Assembly: GCF_024345835.1 (NCBI RefSeq)
Contig: NZ_JAGQBW010000004.1
Span: 62,001-126,000 of the forward strand
From: Synechococcus sp. HJ21-Hayes
GTDB lineage: Bacteria > Cyanobacteriota > Cyanobacteriia > PCC-6307 > Cyanobiaceae
Direction: 5' to 3'
DNA length: 64,000 nucleotides
Shown here: positions 1 to 9,584 of the stretch, one piece after another
Position numbering within the stretch: position 1 is the first letter of the stretch
Layout: the number at the start of each line of letters is the position of its first letter
The notes under the pieces: generated by a model
Seen by the model: the letters and a program-made list of their open reading frames with translations, nothing else
Database searches by the model: none
Told to the model about the DNA's origin: nothing
Translations under genes and position numbers: made by a program

Positions 1-1121
1 GCGCTGAGGGGAGCGGGCACATGCCGCCAGTGGGCCCACCAGTGCAGCAGCGGCCGCCTGGGACCAATCCCAGTGGCCAGGGCCAGGGCCACCGCCTCAG
101 GGCTGAGGCCCGGGGCCTCGAGCAGGGCGCACCAGGCCGAGGGACAGCCGGGTAAGGGCTCGGCCAGCCGCCGGCGCAGCTCCAGCCATTGGGCCAGAAG
201 TTTGTGCTGGCGATGGGGCAATTGCAGTCGCTCCGCCAGGGCCAGCGGGTCCGCCGCACCCGCCACCAGGGCCGCCAGCAGTGGCAGGCCCAGCCGCTGG
301 GCCCAGGCCAGGCGGCGGCGCCAGTGGCGATCGGCCTGGAGCTGGGCATCGAGCAGAGCCATCCCACCCCAACCCTGCAGGGCCGCCAGGGCCTGGCACC
401 AGGGCTCCCGCTCCAGCAAGAGCTCCAACTCCATCCGCAACCGCGTGCCCAGGGCGGGCGGCGCCTGGGTTGGGTCGTCTCCTGGCGTCCAGGCCCAGGG
501 CCAGGCCGCCAGGGTGGCGGAGGCCTGCTGGGCGCTCTCGGGCGCCAGCGCAAACCCCAGCCGAGCGCTGTAGCGGGCCGCCCGCAGTAGCCGGGTGGGA
601 TCGTCGCGCAGGCTGTGGGGATGGAGCAGCCGCAGCTGCCGGCGGGCCAGATCCGCCTGGCCGCCATGGGGATCCAGCAACACGGCACCAGAGCCATCCC
701 CCGCCAGCAGCAGGGCCATGGCATTCACGCTGAAGTCGCGCCGGGCCAGGTCGTCGTCGAGGCGACCGAGCTGAACGCTGGGGTTCTCGGCCGGCTGGGG
801 GTACACCTCCTGGCGGGCGGAGGCCAGATCCACGAGCCAGGCTCCGCCGCCTGGCAACCGCAGCTCCAGCTCCACCGTGCCGAAAGCACCATGGGCGCGC
901 GCGCTGGCCGGCAGCTGCAGCCGTTCCACCAGCGCAGCCGCCTGACCCTCCACCACCAGATCGAGATCCGGCAATCCGCGCCAGGGGTCGTTGTGCACGC
1001 GGTGCAGCAGCAGATCGCGCACGGCACCGCCCACCAGCGCCAGCCGCTGGCCCGCCGCCACAGCGATCAGGGCCTGAACAAGCTGGGGCGGAACGCCAGG
1101 GATCTCCACGGCACGTGCCAC
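1..1121 (-). CDS. cca: CCA-adding enzyme / poly(A) polymerase family tRNA nucleotidyltransferase (3' part outside window)
   Basis: Class II nucleotidyltransferase that builds or repairs the 3' CCA end of tRNAs. Near the N-terminus are the family signature LVGGAVRDLL (residues about 29-38), the metal-binding DLDLVVEG, then RRDFSVNAMAL and DDPTRLLRAARYSARLGF typical of the neck domain. The reading frame stays open to base 1, so the C-terminus lies outside the window. A stop codon sits just upstream in frame, which forces a GTG start at 1121 (alternative GTG at 1109). It diverges from the asparagine synthetase gene across about 60 bases. Whether it adds CCA or only A cannot be decided here, because some cyanobacteria split these activities between enzymes. 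Confidence 0.88.
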   Translation of the reverse strand, partial: MARAVEIPGVPPQLVQALIAVAAGQRLALVGGAVRDLLLHRVHNDPWRGLPDLDLVVEGQAAALVERLQLPASARAHGAFGTVELELRLPGGGAWLVDLASARQEVYPQPAENPSVQLGRLDDDLARRDFSVNAMALLLAGDGSGAVLLDPHGGQADLARRQLRLLHPHSLRDDPTRLLRAARYSARLGFALAPESAQQASATLAAWPWAWTPGDDPTQAPPALGTRLRMELELLLEREPWCQALAALQGWGGMALLDAQLQADRHWRRRLAWAQRLGLPLLAALVAGAADPLALAERLQLPHRQHKLLAQWLELRRRLAEPLPGCPSAWCALLEAPGLSPEAVALALATGIGPRRPLLHWWAHWRHVPAPLS

Positions 1122-1183
1122 GAACCGTGGCCTTCAAGGCAGCATCATGGCGAAGACCCTGCCCTGGCAACAGACGGCAAGCC

Positions 1184-2911
1184 ATGTGCGGACTGTTCGG
1201 CAGTGTGGGGCTGGCACTGACGCCAACGCAGCAGAGAGCCGCCATCAATGCCCTGCGCGGCCGCGGCCCCGACAGCCAGGGGCAATGGAGCGATGGCCAG
1301 GCAACGCTGCTGCACACCCGCCTGGCCATCCAAGACCTCTCCCCCCTGGGACACCAGCCGATGGCATCGCCCAGCGGCGATCTTGTGCTGGTGTTCAACG
1401 GGGAGATCTACAACCAGCAGGAGCTGCGGCGCGAGCTGGAAGGCCACGGCCGGAGCTTCCACTCCCACAGCGACACCGAGGTGCTGCTGCAGGGCCTGCG
1501 GCAGTGGGGATCAGGCCTATGGGACCGCCTCAACGGCATCTTTGCCGTGGCGGCCTGGGAGCCCCAACAGCAGCGGCTCACCCTGGCCCGCGATGGCTTC
1601 GGCGTGAAACCGCTGCTGTGGCATCGGGATGGCAACAGCTGCGCCTTTGGCTCCGAACTCAGCGCCTTCGAGGCCACCGGCCTCGCCAGCCGGCGCCAAC
1701 TCAACCCGGATGCCCTGGACAGCTACAGCTTCTGGGGCGCGGTGACGGCACCCGCCAGCCTGCTGGCCGGTGTGGAGGTGTTCCCGGCGGGGCACTGGGG
1801 CCACTGGACGGCGGAGCGGGGCTGGCAGCTGCAGCGCTTCGATGACAGCCAGGCCCCCCTGGCCGCGGTGCCCACCAGCCTCCCGGAGGCCACCGCGGCG
1901 GTGGAGCAGGCCCTGCAGCAGGCCGTGACACGCCAGGTGATCGGCGATGTGCCGGTGGGCCTGTTCCTCAGCGGCGGCCTCGATTCGGGCCTGCTGGGGG
2001 CCCTATTGCGGGAGCAGCACGGCGGCACGATCCACAGTGTGTCGGTGGGGTTCCGCAACCTGCCCGGGGCGGTGGACGAGAGCAACCTGGCCGAAGCCAC
2101 GGCTCGGCAGCTGCATCTCAGCCACACCACGCTGCGGATCGGCAGGCCCGAGCTGGAGGCCAGCTTCGATGGCTTCCTCGACGCCATCGACCAGCCGAGC
2201 ATCGATGGATTCAACAGCTTCCTGGTGGCCAGGGCCGCCGCCGCCGGGGGCATGCGGGTGGCCTTCTCCGGGCTGGGCGCCGATGAGCTGTTCGGCGGCT
2301 ACGGCCACATGGGCAGCCTGGATGCTCGAGCGCTGCTGCGGGTACGCCGCATCCATGGCCACGGGCTGCCCCGGCACCGGCAGCGTCAGCTGATCGCGCA
2401 GCAGGCCCAGCTGGTGCCCGGAGGCCAGGCCCATGGCGGCCCCGTGGTGCCGCTCCGCAACTGCAGCCAGCTGGAGCTAGCTGGCTACCTGCAGAACACC
2501 CTGCTGCGCGATGGCGATGCGGTATCCATGCACCACGGCCTGGAGCTGCGCGTGCCCTTCCTCGATCGGGATCTGGTGCAGCTGGCCCTGGCGATCCCGG
2601 AACCCCTGCACCGGGCCGAAGGCCCGAAAACCCTGCTGCGGTGCCTGGCAGCAAGGCGTTTGCCGGCCGAGGTGCTCTCGGCGCCAAAGCGGGGGTTCAA
2701 CCTCGCCCTGGCCCCCTGGCTTCAGGGCGCACCACGCTTTGCGCCACGCCGAATTCTGGGCCTGCTGCACCGGCACCTGAGCCCCCAGGGACTGCGCGTG
2801 GGCCGCCGGGGCTTCTGGGGCAGCTGGGCCCTGCTGCAGAGCAGCGGCCGCTGGGGGCCCTACTGGCGCTGGGTGGTGCTGGCTGAGTGGCTGGAACGGG
2901 GTGGGTTCTAA
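1184..2911 (+). CDS. asnB: Asparagine synthetase (glutamine-hydrolysing), class II
   Basis: Makes asparagine from aspartate, ATP and glutamine in the cytoplasm. The start is fixed by Cys2 (MCGLFGSVG), the N-terminal nucleophile of the glutaminase domain (residues about 2-200, with GRGPDSQG and FNGEIYN). The synthetase domain carries the PP-loop SGGLDSG at about 263-269 and FSGLGADELFGGYG further on. The C-terminal half has the usual LRVPFLDRDLV and LSAPKRGF motifs. At 575 residues it is slightly shorter than E. coli AsnB-type enzymes and resembles versions found in polysaccharide or amidation clusters, so a non-asparagine acceptor is possible. It converges on pcrA. Confidence 0.9.
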   Translation: MCGLFGSVGLALTPTQQRAAINALRGRGPDSQGQWSDGQATLLHTRLAIQDLSPLGHQPMASPSGDLVLVFNGEIYNQQELRRELEGHGRSFHSHSDTEVLLQGLRQWGSGLWDRLNGIFAVAAWEPQQQRLTLARDGFGVKPLLWHRDGNSCAFGSELSAFEATGLASRRQLNPDALDSYSFWGAVTAPASLLAGVEVFPAGHWGHWTAERGWQLQRFDDSQAPLAAVPTSLPEATAAVEQALQQAVTRQVIGDVPVGLFLSGGLDSGLLGALLREQHGGTIHSVSVGFRNLPGAVDESNLAEATARQLHLSHTTLRIGRPELEASFDGFLDAIDQPSIDGFNSFLVARAAAAGGMRVAFSGLGADELFGGYGHMGSLDARALLRVRRIHGHGLPRHRQRQLIAQQAQLVPGGQAHGGPVVPLRNCSQLELAGYLQNTLLRDGDAVSMHHGLELRVPFLDRDLVQLALAIPEPLHRAEGPKTLLRCLAARRLPAEVLSAPKRGFNLALAPWLQGAPRFAPRRILGLLHRHLSPQGLRVGRRGFWGSWALLQSSGRWGPYWRWVVLAEWLERGGF

Positions 2912-2963
2912 CGAGCTGTTGATGCGAAGGCCGTGAGGGCGGATCTTGCGGCCGCGCCGGCCT

Positions 2964-5339
2964 TCAGAGCGGCTCAATCGGCGCCAGGCGCGGATCGAGA
3001 ATCTTGGGGGGCAGCCCTTCGAACTTCACGGCGATCGAGATCTTCTCGCCGCTGCCAAACAGGTGGGTCACCTTGCCCTCGCCAAAGGAGCTGTGCAACA
3101 GGCGATCCCCCACGGCCCAGGCCTTGCTGGTGCTGCGCCGGCGCACGGCGTTGGCGGGGGCGGCCGCAGCACTGGGCGCATCCCGGTCCACCCGAGTGAG
3201 GCGCTCCAGCCGGTTCTCGCGGCGGATGGCGGCACCACCACTGCGGGGGATATCGCCCTGCACCAGTTCCTCCGGCAGCTCCGAGAGGAACACCGAGGGC
3301 ACCGCCGGCTCGCGCATGCCCCCCCACAGGCGTCGCTCACTGGCATGGGAGAGGAACAGGCGCTCCTTGGCCCGGGTGATGCCCACGTAGCAGAGGCGCC
3401 GCTCCTCCTCCATGGCGGCGGGATCCTCCAGGGAGCGGTAGCTGGGGAACAGCCCCTGCTCCATCCCCACCAGGAACACCACCGGGAACTCCAGGCCCTT
3501 GCTGGCGTGCAGGGTCATCAGGGTCACCCGGTCCTGCTCGGTGTCCTTGCTGTCGGCACCGCTGGCCAGGGCCGCGGAGGCCAGGAAATCCTCCAGGGAT
3601 CCCTCCTCGTTCTCCTCCTGGTATTGCAGGGCCGCATTCACCAGCTCGTTGAGGTTGCGGCGCCGATCTTCCGCCTCATCGGTGCCATCGGCGATCAGCT
3701 CGGCCACATAGCCGCTCTGCTCCATCACCCGCTGCACCAGCTCCGAGGGCGCTGCCTCCTGGGATCGGCCCTGCAGATCGTTGATGAGCTCACAGAACTG
3801 CAACAGGCCCTTGGCGGAGCGGCCCCCCAGGGTGCGCACGGCCTCGGGATCGCGCACCACCTCCCACAGGGGAATGCCCAGCTGGTTGGAGGCATCCGTG
3901 AGCCGCTCAATCGTGGTTTTGCCGATGCCCCGCTTGGGGGTGTTCAGCACCCGCAGCAGGCTCACCGTGTCCGCCGGGTTCACCAGCAGCTTCAGGTAGG
4001 CGAGCACATCCTTGATCTCGCGCCGGTCGTAGAAGCGCAGGCCGCCCACCACGATGTAGGGGATGCCCCAACGCACCAGCGATTCCTCCATCGCCCGCGA
4101 TTGGGCATTGGTGCGATACAGCACCGCCATATCACCCCAGCGCAGATCGGGGTGGGCCGCATCGAGCATGCGCATGCGATGCACCACGGCTTCGGCCTCG
4201 GCGATCTCGTCGTCGCAGCGGGTGAGGGTGATCAGCTCCCCTTCGCCGCGGGTGGGGCGCAGCACCTTATCGATCCGCTCTGAGTTGTGGGCGATCAGGG
4301 CATTGGCCGCCTCCAGGATCGTGGCGGTGGAGCGGTAGTTCTCCTCCAGCTTCACCATCGTGCGGGTGGCGTCATCAGCGGCGCCATCACCGAAGTCGTC
4401 CTGAAAACCCATCAGGATCGTGAAATCGGCGGCCCGGAAGCTGTAGATGCTCTGGTCGGCATCGCCCACCACGAACACAGAGCGACCCTCCCAGTTGTCG
4501 TACACCTCAGGATCCTGGCCATCGGTGACCAGCAGCTTGATCAGGTCGTACTGGGTGCGGTTGGTGTCCTGATACTCATCCACCAGCACGTGGCGAAAGC
4601 GCCGGTGCCAGTAGCCCCGCACCTGCTCGTTCTGGCGCAGCAGCTGCACGGGCAGCAACAGCAGATCATCGAAATCCAGGGCGTTGTTGGCCGCCAGGGC
4701 CCGGCGGTAGCGCCGGTAGGTTTCGGCCATCAACTTGCCCCGCTGGCCGCCGGCTTCAGCCTCCAGCTGCTCAGGCATCCAGCCCTGGTTCTTGGCGCTG
4801 CTGATGGCCCAGCGCACCTTCTTGGGTTCAAACCGCTTGGGATCGAGCCCCAGCTCCTGGGTCACGATCTCCTTCACCAGGCTTTGGGTGTCGGTCTCGT
4901 CGTAGATCGAGAACTGGCGGGTCCAGCTCAAACCCTCCGGATCCTTGAACTTGTCGATGTCGAAGCGCAGCAGCCGCGCAAACAGAGCGTGGAAGGTGCC
5001 GATCCACAGATCTTTGATCACCTCCCGGTAGATGCGCGAGCGCAGCTGGCGCTGCTCCACCGGCGGCAGGGTGCTCCAGGGCTGGCCGAACTGGCTCTGG
5101 GCCAGTTTCTGGGCCAGCAGCAACTCCAGCCGCTCCTTCATCTCCCGGGCGGCCTTGTTGGTGAACGTCACGGCCAGCAACTCGGCCGGATCCACGCCGT
5201 GGTGGCCGATCAGGTGGGCGATGCGGTGGGTGAGGGCCCGGGTTTTACCGCTGCCGGCACCTGCCACCACCAGCAGTGGGCCGGTGTGGTGATCCACAGC
5301 CTTGCGCTGGGCATCGTTGAGGCCGGCGAGAAAACTCAT
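2964..5339 (-). CDS. pcrA: UvrD/PcrA-type superfamily 1 DNA helicase
   Basis: ATP-dependent 3'-5' helicase for repair and replication restart. Walker A AGAGSGKT lies at about residues 26-33, Walker B DEYQDTN at about 250-256, and GDADQSIYSFRAAD follows. The RecA-like 2A/2B domains contain LEENYRS, TLMTLHASKGLEF and VGITRAKERLFL. The last 50 residues (WAVGDRLLHSSFGEGKV) form the Tudor-like RNA-polymerase-binding tail of PcrA proteins. Length 791 is normal. ATG start with an open upstream spacer; the next gene on the same strand lies downstream on the far side of asnB. Confidence 0.95.
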   Translation of the reverse strand: MSFLAGLNDAQRKAVDHHTGPLLVVAGAGSGKTRALTHRIAHLIGHHGVDPAELLAVTFTNKAAREMKERLELLLAQKLAQSQFGQPWSTLPPVEQRQLRSRIYREVIKDLWIGTFHALFARLLRFDIDKFKDPEGLSWTRQFSIYDETDTQSLVKEIVTQELGLDPKRFEPKKVRWAISSAKNQGWMPEQLEAEAGGQRGKLMAETYRRYRRALAANNALDFDDLLLLPVQLLRQNEQVRGYWHRRFRHVLVDEYQDTNRTQYDLIKLLVTDGQDPEVYDNWEGRSVFVVGDADQSIYSFRAADFTILMGFQDDFGDGAADDATRTMVKLEENYRSTATILEAANALIAHNSERIDKVLRPTRGEGELITLTRCDDEIAEAEAVVHRMRMLDAAHPDLRWGDMAVLYRTNAQSRAMEESLVRWGIPYIVVGGLRFYDRREIKDVLAYLKLLVNPADTVSLLRVLNTPKRGIGKTTIERLTDASNQLGIPLWEVVRDPEAVRTLGGRSAKGLLQFCELINDLQGRSQEAAPSELVQRVMEQSGYVAELIADGTDEAEDRRRNLNELVNAALQYQEENEEGSLEDFLASAALASGADSKDTEQDRVTLMTLHASKGLEFPVVFLVGMEQGLFPSYRSLEDPAAMEEERRLCYVGITRAKERLFLSHASERRLWGGMREPAVPSVFLSELPEELVQGDIPRSGGAAIRRENRLERLTRVDRDAPSAAAAPANAVRRRSTSKAWAVGDRLLHSSFGEGKVTHLFGSGEKISIAVKFEGLPPKILDPRLAPIEPL

Positions 5340-5356
5340 GGGGCAGTCACCAAGAC

Positions 5357-7177
5357 CTAACCGGCCAGTCGGTTCTCCAGCATCGCCAATTCCCGGAAGC
5401 TGGCGGAGCGCTCCTGCAGTTCGTGGAAGCTGCCGTAGGCCTTCACCTCGCCCTGGTGGAACTCATAGATCCGGTCGCAGCGCTGCACGGTGCTGAGCCG
5501 GTGGGCAATCACCACGGTGGTGCAGCGGCGGCCCACCACCTCCAGGGCCTCGATCACCTCCGATTCAGTGCGGTTATCCAGGGCGCTGGTGGCCTCATCC
5601 AGCACCAGGAACTTGGCCTGGCGGTAGAAGGCACGGGCCAGGGCCAGCCGCTGGCGCTGGCCGCCGGAGAGCCGCAGGCCGTTCTCCCCCACCGGGGTAT
5701 GAAGGCCATAGGGCAGTTCCGCCACAAAATCCTGCAGCTGGGCCGCCTCGAGGGCCTCCCACACCCGGTGCTGATCGGCCTGGTCCGGAGGGATGCCAAA
5801 GGCCACGTTTTCCAGCACGCTGCCATTGAGCAGGTTGATCGCCTGGGGCACCTGGGCGCAGTTGGCCTGCCAAGCCGGCACATCCAAGCCCTCCACCGGA
5901 ATGCCATCCAGTTCCAGGTGGCCGCGGCTGGGCAGCAACAACCCCAGCAGCAGATTGGCGGTGGTGCTCTTGCCGCTGCCGGTGCTCCCCACCAGGGCCA
6001 CCCGCGAGCCCACCGGGATGGAGAGATTCACCCCCTTGAGCACCCACTCCTCGGAGCTGGGGTAGCGATACCACACATCCTGCAGGCGGATGCTGTGCCG
6101 CGGAAACACCCCCGCTGCCGAGGGCACCCCGGCACTGCGCAGGGTGGGGCGATCGGCCGGCAGGTTGAGCAGCTGCAAGGCGCCATTCAGCAGGGGCAGG
6201 CCGCCACGCAGCTGGGTGAGGGAGCGGAAGGCATCCTGCAGGGGGGGCGTGAGCCGCAGCGCCGCCACGGCAATCGTGGCGAGGAAGGGCAGGATCTCGC
6301 GCACCTTGCTGGGCTCGCCGCTGATCAGGGCCGGCACGGCCCCCACCGCAAAGATCATCGTGATCCCGAAGGGCTCGATCAAGCCACGGGGCAGATCGGG
6401 CAACCATTCGGTGATCCAGGCGTAATGCCGGGCCTTCTCGCCGGAGGCCTGAAACATCCGCTCGAAATAGGGCTCAGAGCCGGTGAGTTGAATGTCGCGA
6501 ATCGAGCCGAGCGATTCAAACAGGATGCTGGCGGATTCCGTTTCCAGGCGCATCTTCTGGCGAAACCCATGGCGCAGCCGCGGGGTCACGCTGGAGGAAA
6601 TCACGGCATAGGCCAGCACCAGGCTGCCCACCAGCAGCACTGCCAGCCAGCGGCCCACGAACAGAATGCCGATCGACAGCAACACGATCGACACCGACGC
6701 GCTGAGGATCTGCAGGATCGGCGTGACCACATTGGTGGCCACCCGATTGAGATTGTTCAGCAGCTGCGAACTCAGCTCAGCGGTGCTCTTGCCGAGGTGA
6801 TAGGCATAGCCCTGCTGCAGGAGCCGGGCATGCACCTGATCGGAAAGATCGCGCCAGATCTGGGCCGAGAGCCGTTGCTGAAAGAACTTCAGCGAGATCT
6901 TGGAGAGTGAGGCCAGCCAGGCCAACACGATGAACACCAGGATCAGCCATAGGCTCTGATCCACCCCATCGCCGCCGAACACATGCACGCCGGGCAGGCG
7001 ATCTTCCAGTTCTGAACCCACCAGGGCGCCGGTGAGGCGAGCGATCACCGCCACCGACACCAGATCAATCACCCCCGGCAGCACCGAACAGGGCACCAAC
7101 ACCAACAACGATCGCAGCCGACGCTCAGGCAAATAACCGAGGAGCTGCCGAATCTGATCGAACGTCTGGCTACGCAT
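5357..7177 (-). CDS. ABC exporter, fused membrane and ATPase domains (MsbA/HlyB type)
   Basis: Half-transporter of 606 residues. The N-terminal half (about 20-320) is a six-helix type I exporter membrane domain. The C-terminal nucleotide-binding domain has Walker A GSTGSGKSTT (about 395-405), the Q-loop, signature LSGGQRQRLALARAFY (about 500) and Walker B FLVLDEATSALD, then the H-loop IAHRLST. It probably works as a homodimer exporting a lipid, glycan or peptide; the substrate cannot be read from sequence. A glycosyltransferase gene follows 23 bases away on the opposite end, in the same direction, suggesting a cell-surface glycan role (inference). Confidence 0.88.
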   Translation of the reverse strand: MRSQTFDQIRQLLGYLPERRLRSLLVLVPCSVLPGVIDLVSVAVIARLTGALVGSELEDRLPGVHVFGGDGVDQSLWLILVFIVLAWLASLSKISLKFFQQRLSAQIWRDLSDQVHARLLQQGYAYHLGKSTAELSSQLLNNLNRVATNVVTPILQILSASVSIVLLSIGILFVGRWLAVLLVGSLVLAYAVISSSVTPRLRHGFRQKMRLETESASILFESLGSIRDIQLTGSEPYFERMFQASGEKARHYAWITEWLPDLPRGLIEPFGITMIFAVGAVPALISGEPSKVREILPFLATIAVAALRLTPPLQDAFRSLTQLRGGLPLLNGALQLLNLPADRPTLRSAGVPSAAGVFPRHSIRLQDVWYRYPSSEEWVLKGVNLSIPVGSRVALVGSTGSGKSTTANLLLGLLLPSRGHLELDGIPVEGLDVPAWQANCAQVPQAINLLNGSVLENVAFGIPPDQADQHRVWEALEAAQLQDFVAELPYGLHTPVGENGLRLSGGQRQRLALARAFYRQAKFLVLDEATSALDNRTESEVIEALEVVGRRCTTVVIAHRLSTVQRCDRIYEFHQGEVKAYGSFHELQERSASFRELAMLENRLAG

Positions 7178-7200
7178 GGCCTCACGCTATGGCGCAGACG

Positions 7201-8256
7201 TCAGCGCATCAACAGCACGCGGCCAGCCAGCCAACCGATTGGCCCGGGGAGCGGTTGCAGCCGTTGCAGCCGCTGCTGCCAGCGCAGGCGGCGGGGCGAT
7301 GGGCTGCGCAGCACCACCGCCCCCTCACCGAGGCGATCCCAGTGGCGGCCGAGTTGCTCGAGGGCTTGGCGCCAGCGCTCCAGCAGGGCCGCCTCGCTGC
7401 ACCCCTCCAGCAGGGCATCCAGGGCCGCCGGCTGGGGCCGCCAGGGAGCCGGGTTCGCCGCCGCCGCCGCCATGCGCTCCAGGTCGTTCTCCAAGCTGCC
7501 GCAGCCGATCTGGTGGCCGAGCAGACCCGGATCCAGCGTGTCCGCCAGGGCATGGTTGAGGCTGCTGAACACCACGCAGCCGCAGGCCAGAGCCTCGATC
7601 GGCGGCAGCCCGAAGCCCTCGCTCACGCCCCGGCCACGCCAGTAGTCGGCCGAGTCGTAGAGCACCACGGTGGCGCTGTTGAACAGATCCACCAGATCGT
7701 CCACCCAGCCGCTCTGCACCTCCACCCGCAGGCCCCGGGCCCTCAGGGCCGGCACCAGCTTCTGGAGCACGTAGGCACTGCTCTTGCGCTGCTGCACCAG
7801 CACATCGATGGGGCGGGGTTCCTGGCGATCGCGGGCACCCCGCTCGATCCACTGGAGCTCCAGGGCATTCGGCACCAGGAACAGCGGACTGCGGGGGCTG
7901 CGGTCCCCCCAGTAGCCCAGGGTGTTGCGGCTCACCGCCAGCACCGGCACCCCCGGCGGCAGATCAAAGCCGTAGCCACTGCTATGGGCGTGATAAGCCA
8001 CAGGCCGCCCCGTGAGGCGGCGCAACAGCCTGGGCACATCGAAGCCCCAGCTCACGATCCACAGAGCCGGCTCGTCCGGGGGCTCCGTGCGCAACAGATC
8101 GTCGAGGAAGGGATGATCCGGTTCCCGCTGCCGGTAGGTCACCACCTGCACCGGTGCCAGCTGGCTCACCAGCCGCGCCGTTTGCAGCTCTACGAGCAAG
8201 CCGCCGCAGCGGAACTTGCCGGTGGTGCCGGGAACCAGAAAGCGAACAGGGCGCAC
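7201..8256 (-). CDS. Glycosyltransferase, GT4-like (GT-B fold)
   Basis: Probable sugar transferase of 351 residues. It has an N-terminal half with the glycine-rich TTGKFRCGGLL and a C-terminal nucleotide-sugar-binding half with SEGFGLPPIEALACGCVVF, the classic EX7E-type motif of GT4 enzymes. No signal peptide or obvious membrane segment, so it is probably a cytosolic or peripheral enzyme. Its GTG start abuts the TGA stop of the heme oxygenase gene directly (TGA-GTG), so the two are probably co-transcribed and translationally coupled, although no functional link is evident. Donor and acceptor unknown. Confidence 0.75.
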   Translation of the reverse strand: MRPVRFLVPGTTGKFRCGGLLVELQTARLVSQLAPVQVVTYRQREPDHPFLDDLLRTEPPDEPALWIVSWGFDVPRLLRRLTGRPVAYHAHSSGYGFDLPPGVPVLAVSRNTLGYWGDRSPRSPLFLVPNALELQWIERGARDRQEPRPIDVLVQQRKSSAYVLQKLVPALRARGLRVEVQSGWVDDLVDLFNSATVVLYDSADYWRGRGVSEGFGLPPIEALACGCVVFSSLNHALADTLDPGLLGHQIGCGSLENDLERMAAAAANPAPWRPQPAALDALLEGCSEAALLERWRQALEQLGRHWDRLGEGAVVLRSPSPRRLRWQQRLQRLQPLPGPIGWLAGRVLLMR

Positions 8257-8970
8257 TCAGGCGGCAACGGCTTCGGTGCTGCCGGCCCGCTGGCGGCGGG
8301 TGAGGAAGCCAAACAGCACCTTGCCGATGGCGGCCACCAGGTTGCCCTCCAGCTCCTTGAACATGTTCATGTTCAGGTGGAAGGCCTCATTGGCCTCCTC
8401 CACGATGCGATCGGCCATGGCCTGATCGATGGGCAAGGTGTCCATGGCGGCGCGATAGGTGCCCTTGAAGGCCTTCTCGTCGTCGATGGCCTGGAACGTG
8501 TAGAAGTTGAGGCCGTCGTGATCGCTCAGGTTCATCGCCTTCTGGGCGATGTTCTTGAGAATCAGGCCACCGGAGAGGTCGCCCAGGTAGCGGGTGTAGT
8601 GGTGGCCCACCAGCAGCTCGGGCGAGTCCTGAGCCACCTGGTGGATGCGGGCCACGTAGGCCGCCGCCGAGGGTGAAGGCTGGATCTGGTGGCGCCAGTC
8701 GGAGCCGAAGTAATAGGCCAGGTCTTGCTCGAGGGCCTCGCGGCGGTTCAGCTGCGGGAAGGCGATCGGGGCCACCACCGGGTGCTCCTTGAGCTTGGCG
8801 ATCTCCTCTTCCATGGCCCCGTACACGAAGTACAGATCGGCCACCAGCTTGCGGTAGCTGGCCTTGTCCACCACACCCTTGAGGAAGCAGCTCACGAAGC
8901 CGGTGTTCTCCGCCATGGTGTGGGACTTTTTGGTCCCTTCCCGCAGTTGGGACGCAAGGGCGACAGACAT
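8257..8970 (-). CDS. ho1: Heme oxygenase (biliverdin-producing, ferredoxin-dependent)
   Basis: Opens heme to biliverdin IX-alpha, CO and iron, the first step of phycobilin synthesis. The proximal heme ligand is His17 in KKSHTMAENTGF; the distal helix motif GDLSGGLILKNIA appears near residue 135. Length 237 matches cyanobacterial HO1. The C-terminus ends with a basic LTRRQRAGS stretch as in other cyanobacterial homologues. ATG start at 8970. It is the first gene of a minus-strand pair with a glycosyltransferase. Confidence 0.95.
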   Translation of the reverse strand: MSVALASQLREGTKKSHTMAENTGFVSCFLKGVVDKASYRKLVADLYFVYGAMEEEIAKLKEHPVVAPIAFPQLNRREALEQDLAYYFGSDWRHQIQPSPSAAAYVARIHQVAQDSPELLVGHHYTRYLGDLSGGLILKNIAQKAMNLSDHDGLNFYTFQAIDDEKAFKGTYRAAMDTLPIDQAMADRIVEEANEAFHLNMNMFKELEGNLVAAIGKVLFGFLTRRQRAGSTEAVAA

Positions 8971-9046
8971 GTCCTGAGGTGCTGCTTGAGCCGAGGGATC
9001 AAGGTAGGCGCGCTATTCGCGAGCCTGCCGCCAAGGTTGCGAAGGG

Positions 9047-9505
9047 TTACGCAGCGCAGCCCTCGCCAGCCGCCCCATCGAACAGATCGAACAGGTCGCG
9101 GCAGAAGCCCTGCAGGGCCGCCACCACCGCCGGCTGGGGCAGGTGGCTCCCCGCTGGCTGCCAGTCGCCCACGGTGGCGAGCCGCCAGCGCTCCGCGTCG
9201 TAGGTGAGCCCCCGGATCGTGACGCCCAGCAGGCGCGGCAGCCCCCCGGCCGAGACCGGGGCCTGCTCCAGCCGCAACTGCACCAGAAACGAGCGGCACT
9301 GGCTGCGGGGGCTCCAGCCCGGCAGATGAAACGACAGATCCAGGCTCTCCAGCTCGGCGAAGGCGCGGGTCTGGGGATCGTCGCGCCAGGGGGTGAGATT
9401 GGCCCGGGCATCAGGGAAGTGGCCCCGAAACAGGGCGGCTGCCGAGGCGATGGCCTGGGCCAGTTCCAGTGATTGGGCCTGATCGGCGGCGTTCATGCCC
9501 CCCAT
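9047..9505 (-). CDS. Conserved hypothetical protein
   Basis: About 152 residues beginning MGGMNAADQAQSLEL; a longer frame extends to 9622, but that extension overlaps the divergent membrane-protein gene and looks non-coding. The product is soluble, without signal peptide or membrane segment. I do not recognise a named domain. The middle part (FHLPGWSPRSQCRSFLVQLRL followed by GVTIRGLTYDAERWRLATVG) reads like a beta-rich domain, and the end (ALQGFCRDLFDLFDG) is helical. Located 76 bases beyond the start of ho1 on the same strand, so it could share a transcript with ho1. Alternative ATG at 9496. Confidence 0.6.
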   Translation of the reverse strand: MGGMNAADQAQSLELAQAIASAAALFRGHFPDARANLTPWRDDPQTRAFAELESLDLSFHLPGWSPRSQCRSFLVQLRLEQAPVSAGGLPRLLGVTIRGLTYDAERWRLATVGDWQPAGSHLPQPAVVAALQGFCRDLFDLFDGAAGEGCAA

Positions 9506-9584
9506 GCTGATGACGGTGGCAAGCCTTGGCAGTCCGGATCGGCGGTTGCCAACATGGGTTTCGGCTTGCTGCCCGGAACCCACC

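Noticed and set aside
97-1398. 433-codon minus-strand frame at the window start
   Set aside because: No motifs; the CCA-adding enzyme signature is in a different minus-strand frame, starting with GTG.
2926-2965. GAAGGCCG...CGGCCTTC inverted repeat between asnB and pcrA
   Set aside because: 8-bp arms with a 24-base loop and no T-run; too weak to call a terminator.
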